A DNA stretch of 64,000 nucleotides. Source: Onchocerca lupi. Lineage: Eukaryota > Nematoda > Chromadorea > Rhabditida > Onchocercidae. Location: positions 62,001 through 126,000 of the forward strand of contig JAOVVO010000038.1 in assembly GCA_028564675.1 (NCBI GenBank). Direction: 5' to 3'. A program made the translations under genes and the position numbers. The notes beneath the pieces are model-generated. The model was given only the letters and a program-made list of their open reading frames with translations, did no database searches and was not told where the DNA came from. Each line of letters starts with the position of its first letter. Position 1 is the stretch's first letter. Below are positions 1 through 13,867 of the stretch, one piece after another.

Positions 1-3000
1 TCTCTTATGAGTGTACGTTAAATTATTTTCAGATAAATAACCTTCCTAAGACAATTGCCTTTTTTAATTCTTCACTCTAGTTAGATCTAAAGCTAAAATA
101 TATTTTTAATCAAATAGTCAAATTAAACTTTAACGAATGAAAACCCAAAAAATTACTGCAGAATTTATGTGCATAGAATTGATGATGAAAACAAATTTGC
201 TTAGAGCAACAGAAATTGACGATTTTTCGATTTTATGAAATTGATGAATAAAACGATTATTTGAATCAATATTTCACTCTCTTAACATTTTTCAATCAAG
301 TGAAATTGAGCTGATGGCTTTCGTTTCTCTCCGTAAATAATAGTCGTTTCGGTTTAATAATTTATCGAGCATCCAAATAAAAGTTCCGGGTCAACTGAGA
401 GGTATTCTACGTTTTCTTGACCAAATATAATTTGAATATCTCCCTGGGACATGAGAATCAAAGCATGGCTTGAAAATTTTCTGAAAATCAAAAGACCAAG
501 AAAATGAAGAATACGGCAGCATGCATGACCATATCTGAACATATTTGAAGATGGGATGTATTAAGCAGACGGACAGCCAAAGTGATAGAATTTTCCAAAA
601 TTTTTGATTTACATTTATTTAATTCTTTCAACTGAAATTGACGATGTATTTCCTAAAGATGCCTAACATGACATGTAGATTGAAAAATGCATAATTATAA
701 TAAATTAGTGATAACAAAAAGGAAATTGATGGTGAAATCCCCAATGAGTGCTCATATCTCTAAAATGCAAAATCATTCTTTCATTACTAAACCAAAATGT
801 TTGCTATCAATTATTTAGAATAAAAATTACTAAAGAAATTTTGGATTTACAACAAATTTTGCAATAATCTATGATCCTTCGCGAAATTTCAAAGGTCACT
901 TGAGGGAATTCAAAGACATCTTGTTTTTCTGTTCTATGCTATGTATCTCATTCAGCATGCTGTAATGTGCTGTAAAGCAACTAACTTGGAAATTCAAAGG
1001 ATGAAACAATACAATGCAAGTGAATACAGCATTTCACTATCATTGACAATATCAAATTGATAACCACTGAAAATCATGGCGAAAATCTCGTGAACACATC
1101 TGAGCCAAATGTTCACTATTATCTACATCAGAATGTTCTTCTAATTTACGGAATCTTCAAAATACTGGAAAAATATCGAAAAAAAAAAATTGAATAGGAA
1201 AGCAAACAGTATAGCAGTAATACCGCAATATTAGTGGTGAACATAAGAGATGATAAGACTTGACTTTTATCTTTCCTTTTTATTCTCTTTTTGTTGTCAT
1301 GAACAGTATATATATAAAATAAGCAATGTAATGAATGACGAAAATAAAAATAAAATAAATCTGTTTCACGTCCATACCACCTCTAACAATAGTTGCTCAA
1401 CTTTTATAATGTGATATAATTTCATCATCTTTTCCTGATATAGAATCAAAGATATAGGATTCAGGTAGCAGAATGTAATATACAAGCCGAGGATTCGAGT
1501 TATTCAAAATGAGTGCAACCGACAGTGCTGAAAAGTCAATAAAAACTACGACGTACGGAATGAAACAAGACGGATTAATCTTAATAATTAATGATTGCAT
1601 GAAAATTTCGAATCGACATGAGAATATGCCTAAATTTAGCTGTGTCTTGATTAAATTTAAATTTTGTCTTCTCGTAATAACTATCATTTCACAAAAGAAT
1701 AGTATCCTCATTCTTTATATTATCAATAGTTATCAAATTTGTTATAACCACATTATCCGTCAAGCAATATCATATTCATAATTGTCATAATCTTTTGTTT
1801 CAGATTTATGTCCAGGAAGGGATTTATCGGATGATTCTGATGGTATTATAATCATCTGAACATCGTCAGTCAAATTGCTGGTTAAGAACAAAATTTTCCA
1901 TTTCATTCCAACTTCTGTAATTTCTATAGATGACTTTGACTAATACGAACGTACCACTTAAAAAATTTTTGCATATTCTATAGAATTTCACTGCCCAATG
2001 TAGATTAAACCAAAGTACTAAGTCGTATTTGACATTTCAGCATTCAATGAATCAGTGAGATATTTCAGCAATGACTTGTCACTTTGATATGGACCACAAT
2101 CATTCGAACTCTTCCCCTCAATAAGATCAAGTTGCTTTATATCCTCTCTTAATTTTCATTGCTTCTTATGAGAAAAGAAAAGTTAGGTCTGTATTCAAAT
2201 GTTTAATTCTCATTAATCATTTCTCTAATGTGATAATATTTTAAATGCTATATTACCGGGAAGTTTAGGAAAGCATTAGCATCTCCGTATATCATATGCT
2301 TATACAATTAGACAGGTTGGGTTGTGACCTTTGACTTTAAAAACGAAACTTGAAGCCAGTGTAATGCTATCAGCTCATGTTAAGGTAGGAATGCTTTAGA
2401 CTTAAGAGGAATTAATTATTGCTTATGCAGTGTTTACATATCAGAATTTAATAGCCAAGACCGGAAAGAGCATAGAAGAATGAAAGTTTGAAGGAAGTGG
2501 ATATGAACGGAAACAAGAACTGGACGGAAAGGAAGGGTGGATCGTCCCATGGACTCTCTCGTTTACAAGTATGTAAATAATGAAAGGTCTAAGGCAGTCA
2601 AGCACTGGCTTCTATCTTAGAGCCTAGTTCCACAGAAAATGAAGCCTTACTTGCCTGGTAAATTTGTGTGCTCATCATCATATGTTTGTCATTCTGTGTC
2701 TGTCCATTATTTGCTCCTCTGTCCATCATTCAAAATCTGAAGTCGAGAATATCTTCGGTTTTGCAAAATTAAAGTAGGCTATTTTAGACTCTGTTTGGAA
2801 ATAAACTGACAAGTAAGCAATTCAATCAATATATCTTCGGCTATAATTTGAAGTAGTTTGAATAAGTCTCATCATTTCTCATCCTGTTTATAGCTAGGTT
2901 TATGAAATTTCGCACAGACATTTCTTTCACAATAAAGACATTTTCATCATACAAAGACTTTTGCTGAATAAATAGAAGTAAGTTAGGTATGAATTGCAAC

Positions 3001-3558
3001 CAATCATACTTTTTATTAGAAATATAATTAGTTGTAACCTCAGCTTGGCTGAATAATTAATTCCATTCATATAGGAAGGGAGGAAGAGGAAATCAAGGCT
3101 GAAAACTGGAATCTGTTTTGTTAATGTACCTCTCTTTCCCTCTCGTCTAGTTCATAATAGAATATTTATTGGCTCATTTCTGAATCATAGCATCATTTTT
3201 AGTTGCCGAGATGATGCAAAGAAGCGTAACAGATTAAAGTTGTTGATGGATTCTTGTAGAATAAAACAGAATGCATCACTATGATACAGCATAAGTTTCT
3301 GAAATTAGAATTCTGCATTCACATATTGTCTGTTCATCTGCATCTATCGTTACAAACAAAATTTAGGATATTTTAAAATTATAACAGTCAAAAGTATTTC
3401 TAGTACAGTAGATAGATGACCCATATCTATATGAATTAAAAGCAGAAATGCTGTACAAGACTGGAAATCTATGATGAATCACTGAAGTATTTATCTGAGA
3501 GGAATAGCTTTTTGGTGAAACCTGCACTATCAACAGACTGGCAAGTTTGATAATTGAA

Positions 3559-3634
3559 CACTTCTTCAATTTCTATTAATAAATAGTCACCTTACACGTA
3601 CGGTGATTATTTATTAACAGAAACTAAAGAAGTG
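3559..3634 (-). ncRNA. Candidate microRNA-precursor-like hairpin
   Basis: Two 33-base arms (3559-3591 and 3602-3634) are complementary around a 10-base loop. Read as minus-strand RNA, the stem has only one A.C mismatch plus three G.U wobbles. Read from the plus strand, the same positions give three mismatches, so the minus strand is the better transcript. Total length of 76 bases fits an animal pre-miRNA. The uninterrupted stem would equally fit a small fold-back (MITE-like) element. No known miRNA seed was recognised, so function is inference only. Confidence 0.4.
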
Positions 3635-6177
3635 CACAAACAGTATTTGTATTGTATGTGTATATGCAGTACACATTTCCATATCATACATAACAGAAAT
3701 GCTTTTGACTGTTACATTATACTGTACATGTATACACGCATATATACATATTCATAAACATACTGTGAAGAAACATTCATAGATTCAGGTTTCCTTCTCA
3801 ACTGTGTACTTTCTGATGAGAGATTGAAATGGAAGAAGAATGTGATACTTCGAGCTATCATCGTTCACTTAAAAGCGAAGAGATTCTTTGGCCAACAACG
3901 ACATGGCCAACCTGACCATGTTTGTGATGAGATATTCGGCTTTGATTTTTCGAGATGGCCATTTTGTCCGTAAGTACGTGAAAGGACACTTGACTTATAT
4001 TCATGGAATGCATACTTTCAAATAGCTCTGTCTGTTGTATACTTCTAAAAATTAAATAAGCAGTAAAAGACCTATCGTCATTTTAATTTTCTTTCATGGA
4101 AGACGCTTAGGATTGAAGTGAGGAAAAAGAATGAAATAATGAATTCTTGAATATAGTATTGTCAGTATCTATCAGAGATTGATTAGCGAATCTGTTGAGA
4201 GAGTGAAATGAATGAATCTCTAAGCGATTCCTTCCTTCCATTACATTGTGGTTTTTCTCTAACAGTGCACTTCACATCGATATTTAATTTCATCTGAGAG
4301 AAATCTCTCTCCTCTTTCTGCCACTTTTCTTCGCTTCTTCTTCGTCAAATCTTTTTCTCCTCTTATAAACAGCAATTTTACATCCGTCAAGAACATCAAA
4401 TCTATCACATCCTAACATTATTAAGCTTATTTATCAGTGATCATTGAGGCATGTCTTCTCGCGGGCAGAAACTAATTCATCTAAGAAGATGAAGAAATGA
4501 TGTAATTTCATTGCTTTAACGAATCACTTCACGAGAAAAAATTATCATGCATCGCAAATCATTGCAAATATATTTTGCAATGAATTTTAAAATATAACCA
4601 AATGTATTATAATGGGCAAATAACCTAAATATGCGAACTGATGAATGTTACCAGACGCTCTTTGGCAGACAATATTGTTCGCCAGATATTTAGAAATAAA
4701 TTATTCACTATGTAGCAGTGCTTAAGCAATATTATTAATTTAACCTTATACAAGACCGAACTTTGATCTGCCTGTAATAAATAACCTCCTTAACCATGAT
4801 TACATCTTGTTTTTAAAATAGCTATCGACTAATTTTTATAATATTTATTTGGAACCTTCGAAATACTAATAAATAATCTATATCAGATCTTTTAGTACAT
4901 CAACGTGCAAACTTTTCATAATGCATGGAGAAAATGTTAAAATTATTTCTCGATGTGTCGAAGACTGAAATCAATTATTTTCACAACATTAGTCTTAATT
5001 TGAAGTGAATTTATCAACGATACTTTGTCTCTAAATATCTGGTATAAAACGCAGACGTGATAGTTTGAAAATAAAATTAATTTGAAAGCTGATAAATCCA
5101 AACTTTCCGACTCATCATTCCCAACAATCATAAAAATGTATACAGATTCCCCCATTATATATGTATATTTATTGATCTCTAGCAGTAATGATTATTAAAT
5201 GATGTCAAACAAAACTGCAAAAACTTTTCAAATTGCGATAAAATAATTTGGAACGAAACCACGAAATGAAAATAGCGATATTCTTTGTGAATTTAAACGA
5301 ATTTTCTTCTCCCATCTTCATTCTTATTCTCTCTCCTCTAATATCACGATCCATCATCATCTTTTCTTTTATGACATCCATTCTCATCTATCCTTATCTT
5401 TTCTTACATAAACAAATAAACTTCCTTACACCATCTTATCTTTTTTTATTGATTTCTATGGTAATAACAAGATGATTTGATTTGCGAAAAAAAAAATTAC
5501 AGAAATGATTTCGGGAAAACTGATTTTGTGTAATTGAAGTGTACATCAGTAAGTGAGTTATGTTCCCCTCGCAATTCCCTGAAGATTTGTGTGTAATTAG
5601 TGTGTACGATATGCTAAGAAGGAATCTACTGCAAAATTACTTTCTTCAGTTAATCGGAAGTTTAAAATATGACTGCTGCCATAAAATATTTAACAGGAAT
5701 TTTCAATTTTTGGTAACTGTTTGTTGTTTTTTCAAAAACCATTGAACACTTATTATTATGATACTTAATATTTAAAATATATGTGGAAAATGGAATAAAA
5801 AAATAGTATTAGGAATTTGATGAAGGAGGAGTCAACTATCATAATGATTCTAAAAATTAGATATGGAAGAAGAAAAAAAAAGAAAAAAAATGACATAATA
5901 TTTGGAATGAAATCGCTAAAAGTTTTTAACTATTCGACTTGAATTTGCATGGAAAAAACTTTTTAAACAGTAGAATTTTTGATATTTTATGGAAGCTTCA
6001 GGTATAAATAATAAAAAACTAAATATTGATTTAAAAAAATAAATAAAAATTAACATTCGGTATGAGCAGGTGAAATAACTCTGTTGGATCAGAGAAGGCT
6101 TCATTGAAAAGTGAAAAGTTTGTATGTGTGTGATAAGGACTTTAAGGATGTATGTGAATGATAACAAAAATGCTCCA

Positions 6178-6209
6178 TCACACACACACACACACATACA
6201 CACACACAG
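6178..6209. repeat. CA/TG microsatellite
   Basis: A run of CA dinucleotides interrupted by one TA step, in the gene-poor left flank. It is a simple sequence repeat, with no coding evidence. Confidence 0.85.
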
Positions 6210-7624
6210 AAGACTTTCAATAGGCCAAGATGTACACTAGTCAAGAGAAGTAGGAGGAATGACGAGAAAGGACTGAATTGAATAAGTGGAAGCCAAGTAA
6301 AATAAAGTCTCCTGAAAGAGCACTTGGCTTTGTGGCTAGGGATTCGAGTCTATATTTCACCTCGCTTGGCTCTAATTATTGTCGCAGCAATCTCCTCGAT
6401 TAGTAAGTGCTCTTTTCTCTCTTTCGAAATTATGTCTCGACGAGATTTTCATACACACTAATTGTTTTCATAAAAAATATGTATAAGTCAATTGTGGATA
6501 TTTGCATGAGATCTGAATGGCATAATAATTAAAGACTGATGAAATTTTCGGTTAATCAAATTGCAATACTAATAGTGACAGAAACAATGAAAGAGAACCA
6601 TTCTGGACCTAGAAGAAAGAATGAGCTTCAAAGAAAAAGTTTAATTAGCGATTTCAGTTTTCTGGGTTTTCATTTTCGAATTTTTTTAGAATCATCTATT
6701 CAAATTAAAGACATTTACTTTTCTTGATCCCTTAATTGATTCAAAATCTTCTACATATTTTGTTCAAGCTATAAAAAATTTGGTTTACTTTTTATCCAAG
6801 TCTATAGCTGAGTGAAAAAAACTGGGAGCAATAAATGTGGTGGAAAATACATGAAGTCGGAACTACTCGTCATCATCTAAAACATTTAATCAAATGACAG
6901 CTTCGAAAATTTCTGAAGGAAGGACTCTAAAGGAACAGCGATAAAAGTATGTCCTCTTATTTTAAAGACTAGAACTTGGCAGTGCTTCGTATGATTTGAA
7001 GAGTCGAAAGAAAACAAATCTTTAGAGAGTTGTCGCAATATTGCTTCGCTTCTTCGATTTCAGAAAATAAGACAGAATTTTATTTTAATTTTCGTAACAT
7101 ATATTTCAAATATCTTTTAAAAATATTCAAGATGTTTATACACTTGAGATGGCATAGTTTCAAAAATGTGTAGAAAACGTTTTGCAATAATTCACCTGTA
7201 AATTGAATTTTGAACCCTTAAATGTTCAGTGAATAGAACATCTAACCAGTTGACTGATTAGATTGCAAAATTTTATTGTCGCTAGCAGAATGGTTTAGTT
7301 GTGAATTCTGACTAAATTTTGTTGGATTTAAGCACAGATTTTTTTATCTGTTTGTCTAAATGTTACATCATCAAAATAATTATTTAAAATATCAGTCTCT
7401 TGAAGTAAAGTTATTGAAATGAAGAATTACTGATTATAAATCACTACCTTTATTTTCCAAATCTTCTACATTTTTTGAGTTTTCATAAACTTTTTCCAAG
7501 AGCATAACCCAACTAACATAACTCTGATTATAAGACTAATAATCAAATTTCTGATAATACTATGCATTTATAATAAAATATAACCATGGTTTTTGCATCT
7601 CATCCTCTGTGATTGACCTTGAAA

Positions 7625-7645
7625 TTTTTTTTTTTTTTTTTTTTT
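7625..7645. repeat. T21 homopolymer
   Basis: Uninterrupted run of 21 T in intergenic sequence. It is one of eight A/T homopolymers of 20 or more bases in the window. Exact length is prone to assembly error. Confidence 0.8.
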
Positions 7646-10600
7646 GATCAAATTGATCATCAATGCATACAAAATTCGCCTCCTCTTCTGATGCTAATGT
7701 TTGGTTTGATTTTTTCAAGATCTGGATATAAAAAGATATTTGAACAAATGCAGAAATAATGACATTTATTCTGAATGAATTATGCAATGCACATTAATTA
7801 ATTGCTAATTAGTTCTTCGCGTATTACCATTTTACAGTTTGCAAGAATAGCTCATTATGAAAGCAAAATGGAAAGATACTGAAATGGGAGCAAGGATGGA
7901 GAGAGAAATCTTGAATTCGAGAGGAATATTAAATTTTACGTTTAATAAGACTGATTTCAATACAGTCAGGACTTTAAATCTATGTTGAAATAGTTGTAAT
8001 AAAGTAGAAGTTTCAGACGAGCTTAAAAGCAGAATTTTAATTCAGAATTATTTCAACATTTTGGCGCTAAACCGAAGAATTTTTCCATTCATGAATTTCT
8101 TGCTTGAAAACAATGAGTTTCGAAAGAGAATTCAGCATGAAATATAAATTTTTTTCTTGAACTAACAGTCTCCTTCATGTAATTTTTCATTTCCTCCACT
8201 CCATTTCTTCATCTTCATTTCTTTTTCCGATTGTTTTCTTTCTTTCTTTCAATTCCTTCTTTTGGATTAATGCCAATTATTTCTCAGCTTCTAGGCTTTT
8301 CGTTACTTTGTTGATTTGATTTAATAAGGCGCTTTTATCAAAAGGAAGAGTCGCATGATATCGTAGGGTATTGGGAATAAATTTGGAAGATTCAGGATGA
8401 ATCGATGTTCATTCATTGCTTATAAAAAATCAAATCCTGCCTGATTGGCATCGATTGGAATAAATCACCTGAGTGAGATGGATAACAAATGGCTACAGCA
8501 TGAATTTGTTATTAATACTTTAACTGCTAATAATTTTACAGTACTCAATTTTGTAAAGAGCACATTTCGGGGTTTTTCAATAATTCAAAAACAGAATCTA
8601 ACTCAAAATAATTTCAATATCGAATGAGATTGCGTTTTGTCCAATTATCCTTATGAATAACCCAATCCTGATTGTATTTAGATTTTTCGCTGAATGCAAT
8701 CTCACAGATTCATTAAAGAAAAAAACCGATTCGATAGTAATAGCAAAAATCCATTCTTATCTCTGCTTAGATAAATAATCATTGATTGGATAATCAAAGA
8801 TCTTGCTGTGCGCCACTCTTATGCAAAATATTCATTAATTGCTAATTGAAACCTGAATTGCTGCTTCATTACTTTTAAAACAAAATTATAATTGATATTA
8901 TTGAATTGCGGTGAATCAAACCTGCACTTTTGAATTAGAGTTCATGAAAAGATTTGATTACTGGTATTTTGAGCAGTTTTCCCACAATAATGGATTATAA
9001 TCATTACGGTACTAAATTGGTTCGAAATATCGATTGATATCAAATTTGATGAAATACTAGCAGGTGCAATACTGCATGACATGCAGTTTGATGATTTATT
9101 GGCTGCTTTCAACCTGTGAAAGTAATTTTGCAATTTCAACATTTTTATTTGCTTTTTTTGGAAATTTTTGAAAGATTCGGATAAAAATTGAATTTCAAAC
9201 TTTATGAAAAAAGACATTTACTCGACGATGAATTTCCCATAGTACTTCTGGTCTTCACTCAATGAAAACTATTACAAATAGTTCGGTGATAACAATTTTC
9301 TTGTCTTAATTATTTCTAACAATCTATTTCTTCTGAAATCGTAACCGATAATGGACTAAAAATTATTTGAAGAATTATCTAGTAATAACTGGATCCACTA
9401 TATTTTCCAAGAAGCTTATTATGGACCTATCATCATGTTGCAACTGCTAGATATAGGAAAATAGAAAAATAAAGAAAAATACGAAAAAATTAAGCAAGCT
9501 ATTCTAATTATAAAACATTTCTAGCAGCAGGCGTCCTGTGTATTTGGGAAATGTATAAATTTTCCAACTTCTTTATCTGTTATTTAAGCCTATATTTTTA
9601 TTCCGAAGAAAAGCCAAAACAATGGCGGATGGATGAGTACGATGGTAATATAATATGCACAGGATCAAAATGAAAATGCAAAAAAAATTTAATCTGAAGC
9701 TAAATGCCAAATTTTATTGACAAATCTTACTAATTTCGATATTTCTCTGAATTGCTGATTGCACTTTTAAATAAAAATAAATTTTGCCCTTTTTTCTCTC
9801 TTCTTCCTTAAACAATGGAATTCGATGAAAAATGCTACTCAAAATTAAAATCAGAATTAGAAGTTATGTAGTTCTAATTTTATTTAAAAATTAAAATTAA
9901 AAGAATATGCTCTCAAAATTTTCATCGCTGAAATCGCAACTGCTGCAAAATCTCATCGATAAATTTGAAACTATTGTATTCAAATCCACCTATTAAAAAT
10001 ATTAACTGGAGAAATCATAAATTATATGTAGAAAAAAAATAAAAAGAATAAAAATAATTAAAACTTCATAATTTCCAAAATTTAAAAATTGAACTTTGCA
10101 ATAAAATTCGACATTTTGAAATCCATCTAAAAATTATAATATTTTAAAAATTTCCATATTAGTATAGAAAAGAAACAACCAATAAGCAATAATACTGTAT
10201 ATATTCAAAATGCATATGAGAAACCGGCATTCGCGAATTTGCATAAAGCAGCAATTCAATTTAATAAAAATTTTGAAAGTTTTTTATAAAAAATTCATGC
10301 AAATTAGAAGAGTAATGTTCTTTGTATATTAAATTCATTTAATTAACATAATATGTATTGAAAAAGCATTAAAGAGAAGCAAAGAAAATTTTACATCAAA
10401 TCAACATGAAGCGCTTCGTCGAATTCATCTTTTATTTCATATCTTACGGTCACTTGAACGGAAAACTTTGAAAAAGATATAGGAAAAAACAACTCCTTAG
10501 AATGATAAACTGCCAAAAAAAGAAAGCTTTAAGAATACAACTTCAAATTTGCAGTTAAACTAAATCGAAATACTTTTTGTAAATAAAAATCGAAAAGTAT

Positions 10601-13600
10601 TTCAAACCATAAATATTTATTCAGAATAAGTACTTCACACCAACAGAACTATAAACAAATTTATTTTTGCTAAAAACTGAAAGCTATAAAATATTATTAG
10701 TTTTTCTTATTGCGTAAATTATTTCTTATTATTATATTAATTAGTTTATTAAGATATTATTAGCTTGTTATTATTATCGTGACACCTAATATTTTCATAT
10801 TTTTCCTAAGAATGTTGGAAATTAGCAAATCTTGATAAAATATTGCTTCGCAGTACAACAGACGATAATTAGACTGCCTGTAGCGAGAGTGACGACTTCG
10901 ATGACACGGTTATCCTGGAGCAGGAGCATTTTTTATCTAAAAAAATTTTCAGATGATTTTGTATAAATCGGTTGCATTCGCATTAAATTGAATTTTCTAA
11001 ACTGTAAATAAATAGCTGCGCCAACTTAATTTTTATTTTTTACACAGTGAATTTCAAGATATTTTTTTTTTCAAATCAAGCAGAAATAATATTCTTCAAG
11101 CTCGCACGAAAAAATGACGCTATTATTGTTATTGTTACTGATAAATGCATCAAGAAATTTTCGTTCACTTAAACATTTGTTGATACTAATTTGAAATCAA
11201 TCGACATTTTAGCATTCTTTTCTTCCTTTGATGGTCCTCTGCGGAATTATTTATTTAGTGTCGCATTTTGTAACTTGATCACAGATACGAATCAAAATAA
11301 GTTCCAGATTTTTTGTTTTTCATCGTATCTAATCTTGAGATTATTTTTCAACGAAAAAAAAAATGAAAATCAATTTTACTACCATTCAAAAATGTGCTTG
11401 TAAGATCCATTGCTTTTAATTTGATATACTTATGAATTCTATCCTAGCAGAGTTTATTCTGGAAAAATCGCTGATTATAAGTATTTCAATTTAAATTTCG
11501 AAAGGGATTTTCTGTATTTCCGAAATTTAAACAATGTATAAGTACTTTTAGGCTTTGCAATGATACGCTGAGAATCTCACTCACGGGTTAAAATGAAATA
11601 TGCAGTTTTCTTTAATGATATAGATAATGATTTGATTGTAAATACAATAAACAGCTGTGATAACATTCACTCTTCTAAGATGTAATGATAATATTGAGCA
11701 ATGGAAGTGACCCGATAAAACGAGAATTACTGTATCTTCATGAAATTCAATAGTAGTGATGGTCGCAACTTGCAAAAAAAAATCTTCCAATTCCTTTCTG
11801 CTCATTCTTATGTTTAGCTAGAAATTGTCAACCATTTCAAGATTATATTTGCATGACAAAGGCAGTAGAACTTAATATCTACAACGTAAGCCAAGTTTAT
11901 TTTAGCTGCGATTGTCAAAAACACTTGCACAAAAACTTCACTTCGGTGTTGCTGGAAGAAAAAATGACGGATTGAGTGCAAACTGTTTCTCATTATTTTC
12001 GAGACTCAATTTCAATTCATACTACTCAAAAATGTTGATAATTAGACTGATCAAAATTGTTTGCCTTTTGCGCAAATTAATGACAAAATGAACCGGATAA
12101 AAAGTTAGAATACTAATAATAGCTTAAAAATTTGGTAAAAGAATAAAACCTGAATCAAATTTATTTTTTGTACGCGAAAAATATTCTTGGCTGATGAAAG
12201 TACAGCCAGCTTAAGGTTAAAGAAATAAGGACATAGGATCCTGGATTTTTAAACAATTTAATGCAAGTTTTAACCACGCATAAACACTGTGTTTGCATGC
12301 TTCCAAACCACTGATCTCGTGTAACCTTGCAAATAATTGTTATTTTCCGTTCATAATCAGTAGTGATCTCCCGTAAACATTCCATCTCGTGCTCATTCTC
12401 CAATTCCTTCCGCAATCCTCTGCTCATATCTCCCATTTCTTCCTCATTTTTCCACTTTCCAACCATTTCCCTCATTTCTTCCCCTAAAATTTGGGCGATT
12501 CTTCAACTGGTGTGTATGACCTAGAATCTCTCCCCCGTCTTCCGTTCCATCGATTCTTTCTTCCAGATAATTCGATCTGTCTGGAATTCTCTTTGTTGTC
12601 ATTTAGCTTTTTCTCGATTCTATCTGAATCCACTATATCATCTTCTCTCTTCGGAATTCTTTTTGTTGCAGACCTAAACCAGTAACGTACTGCATCCATT
12701 GTTTGAACAGTCTGAAATTGTAACTGATAGCTATGTCGATTATCAGTAAGTAAATAAACAAAAAATATTTAAAACTCGATTAGCAAATAAATAAAATCGG
12801 ATGATTCAATCAGTAATATTACGCACTGCTTCAAGTAACTCACAACATTTTATTCACTGGAAGGCAGTTTTTTCGTTTACAGAATGATTTGACCTTCTCC
12901 AGAATCATATGAATTCACTGATTCATTATCGTTCTTGCCCTTTCATACTCGAAATAATCAAAAAATTTTTCTTTTTTTGATTTCTCATCTTTTATAAACT
13001 GCTAATAATAAGTAATGAGAATCCGACTGAACATTTTCATTCCATTTATAGCACTGGAATTATTCTGGAACAAGTAAAAACAATTATAGAAGAATCTATA
13101 TGATTCCCTATTTCCATCTCTTCTTATGACGCTCCTTTATCCTATTAATTCAAGTAAAAAATCAAAATTCGATGACTAAACTTCTTACCATTACTGCCTG
13201 AACCATTAAAACTAAAATTCCAAAAAAAAACACAACAGAATTTAGAATTGATAGCACTCATGGCTAGAATCCTGGCAATAATATCGAGGAGGATATGCTG
13301 TACATACTGGCTTTCAATTTTAAATTTCAGTCAACTCTATTCATTTAGTTATTATTTTACTATGAGTCTTCTCCTTTAGCTATACACGTAAAAAATTGCT
13401 ATAATTGGTCGGAAATATAACAATTACATTTTCTCCGAATATAGATTTTAGTAATAAGAGCACAATATTTCAAATTTCGGTTTGTTTTTTCCGGAAATTC
13501 TTGAAAGATTAACTTGAAGATATTCCTGAAATCCAAATAACACTTGTGTTTTTCTTCCATGCTTTCTCATTCAGCTTTAAAAAATCTAACTTCAGATGAC

Positions 13601-13815
13601 ATCTGTAACGGTCCTTCTGTGCACTCACCTTCATTACAAGAACTTAGAATTTTTGTTAAATTTGTCAGCTCTCTTAAGAATTCAAAATATGGAAGCAAAT
13701 TTTACTGGGAAAACTACATAAATAGAGTATTACTTGCAGATTTATATAAGCTACCGAACAATTAGGTCTACTGATTATTTCTCGTCAAAAGTGAAGAGTG
13801 GCAAAAATGAAGAGT

Positions 13816-13867
13816 GAAGACTCAAACTTCGCATGAATACAGAAGACTCAAACTTCGCATGAATACA
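13816..13867. repeat. 26-base tandem duplication
   Basis: The unit at 13816-13841 is repeated exactly at 13842-13867. It begins with GAAGACTC and ends with GAATACA. Two perfect copies without drift point to a recent slippage or duplication event in intergenic DNA. Confidence 0.9.

Noticed and set aside
1397..1781. Overlapping frames of 104 (minus) and 90 (plus) codons
   Set aside because: Open on both strands over the same bases, AT-driven residue content, no splice context and no recognisable motif.
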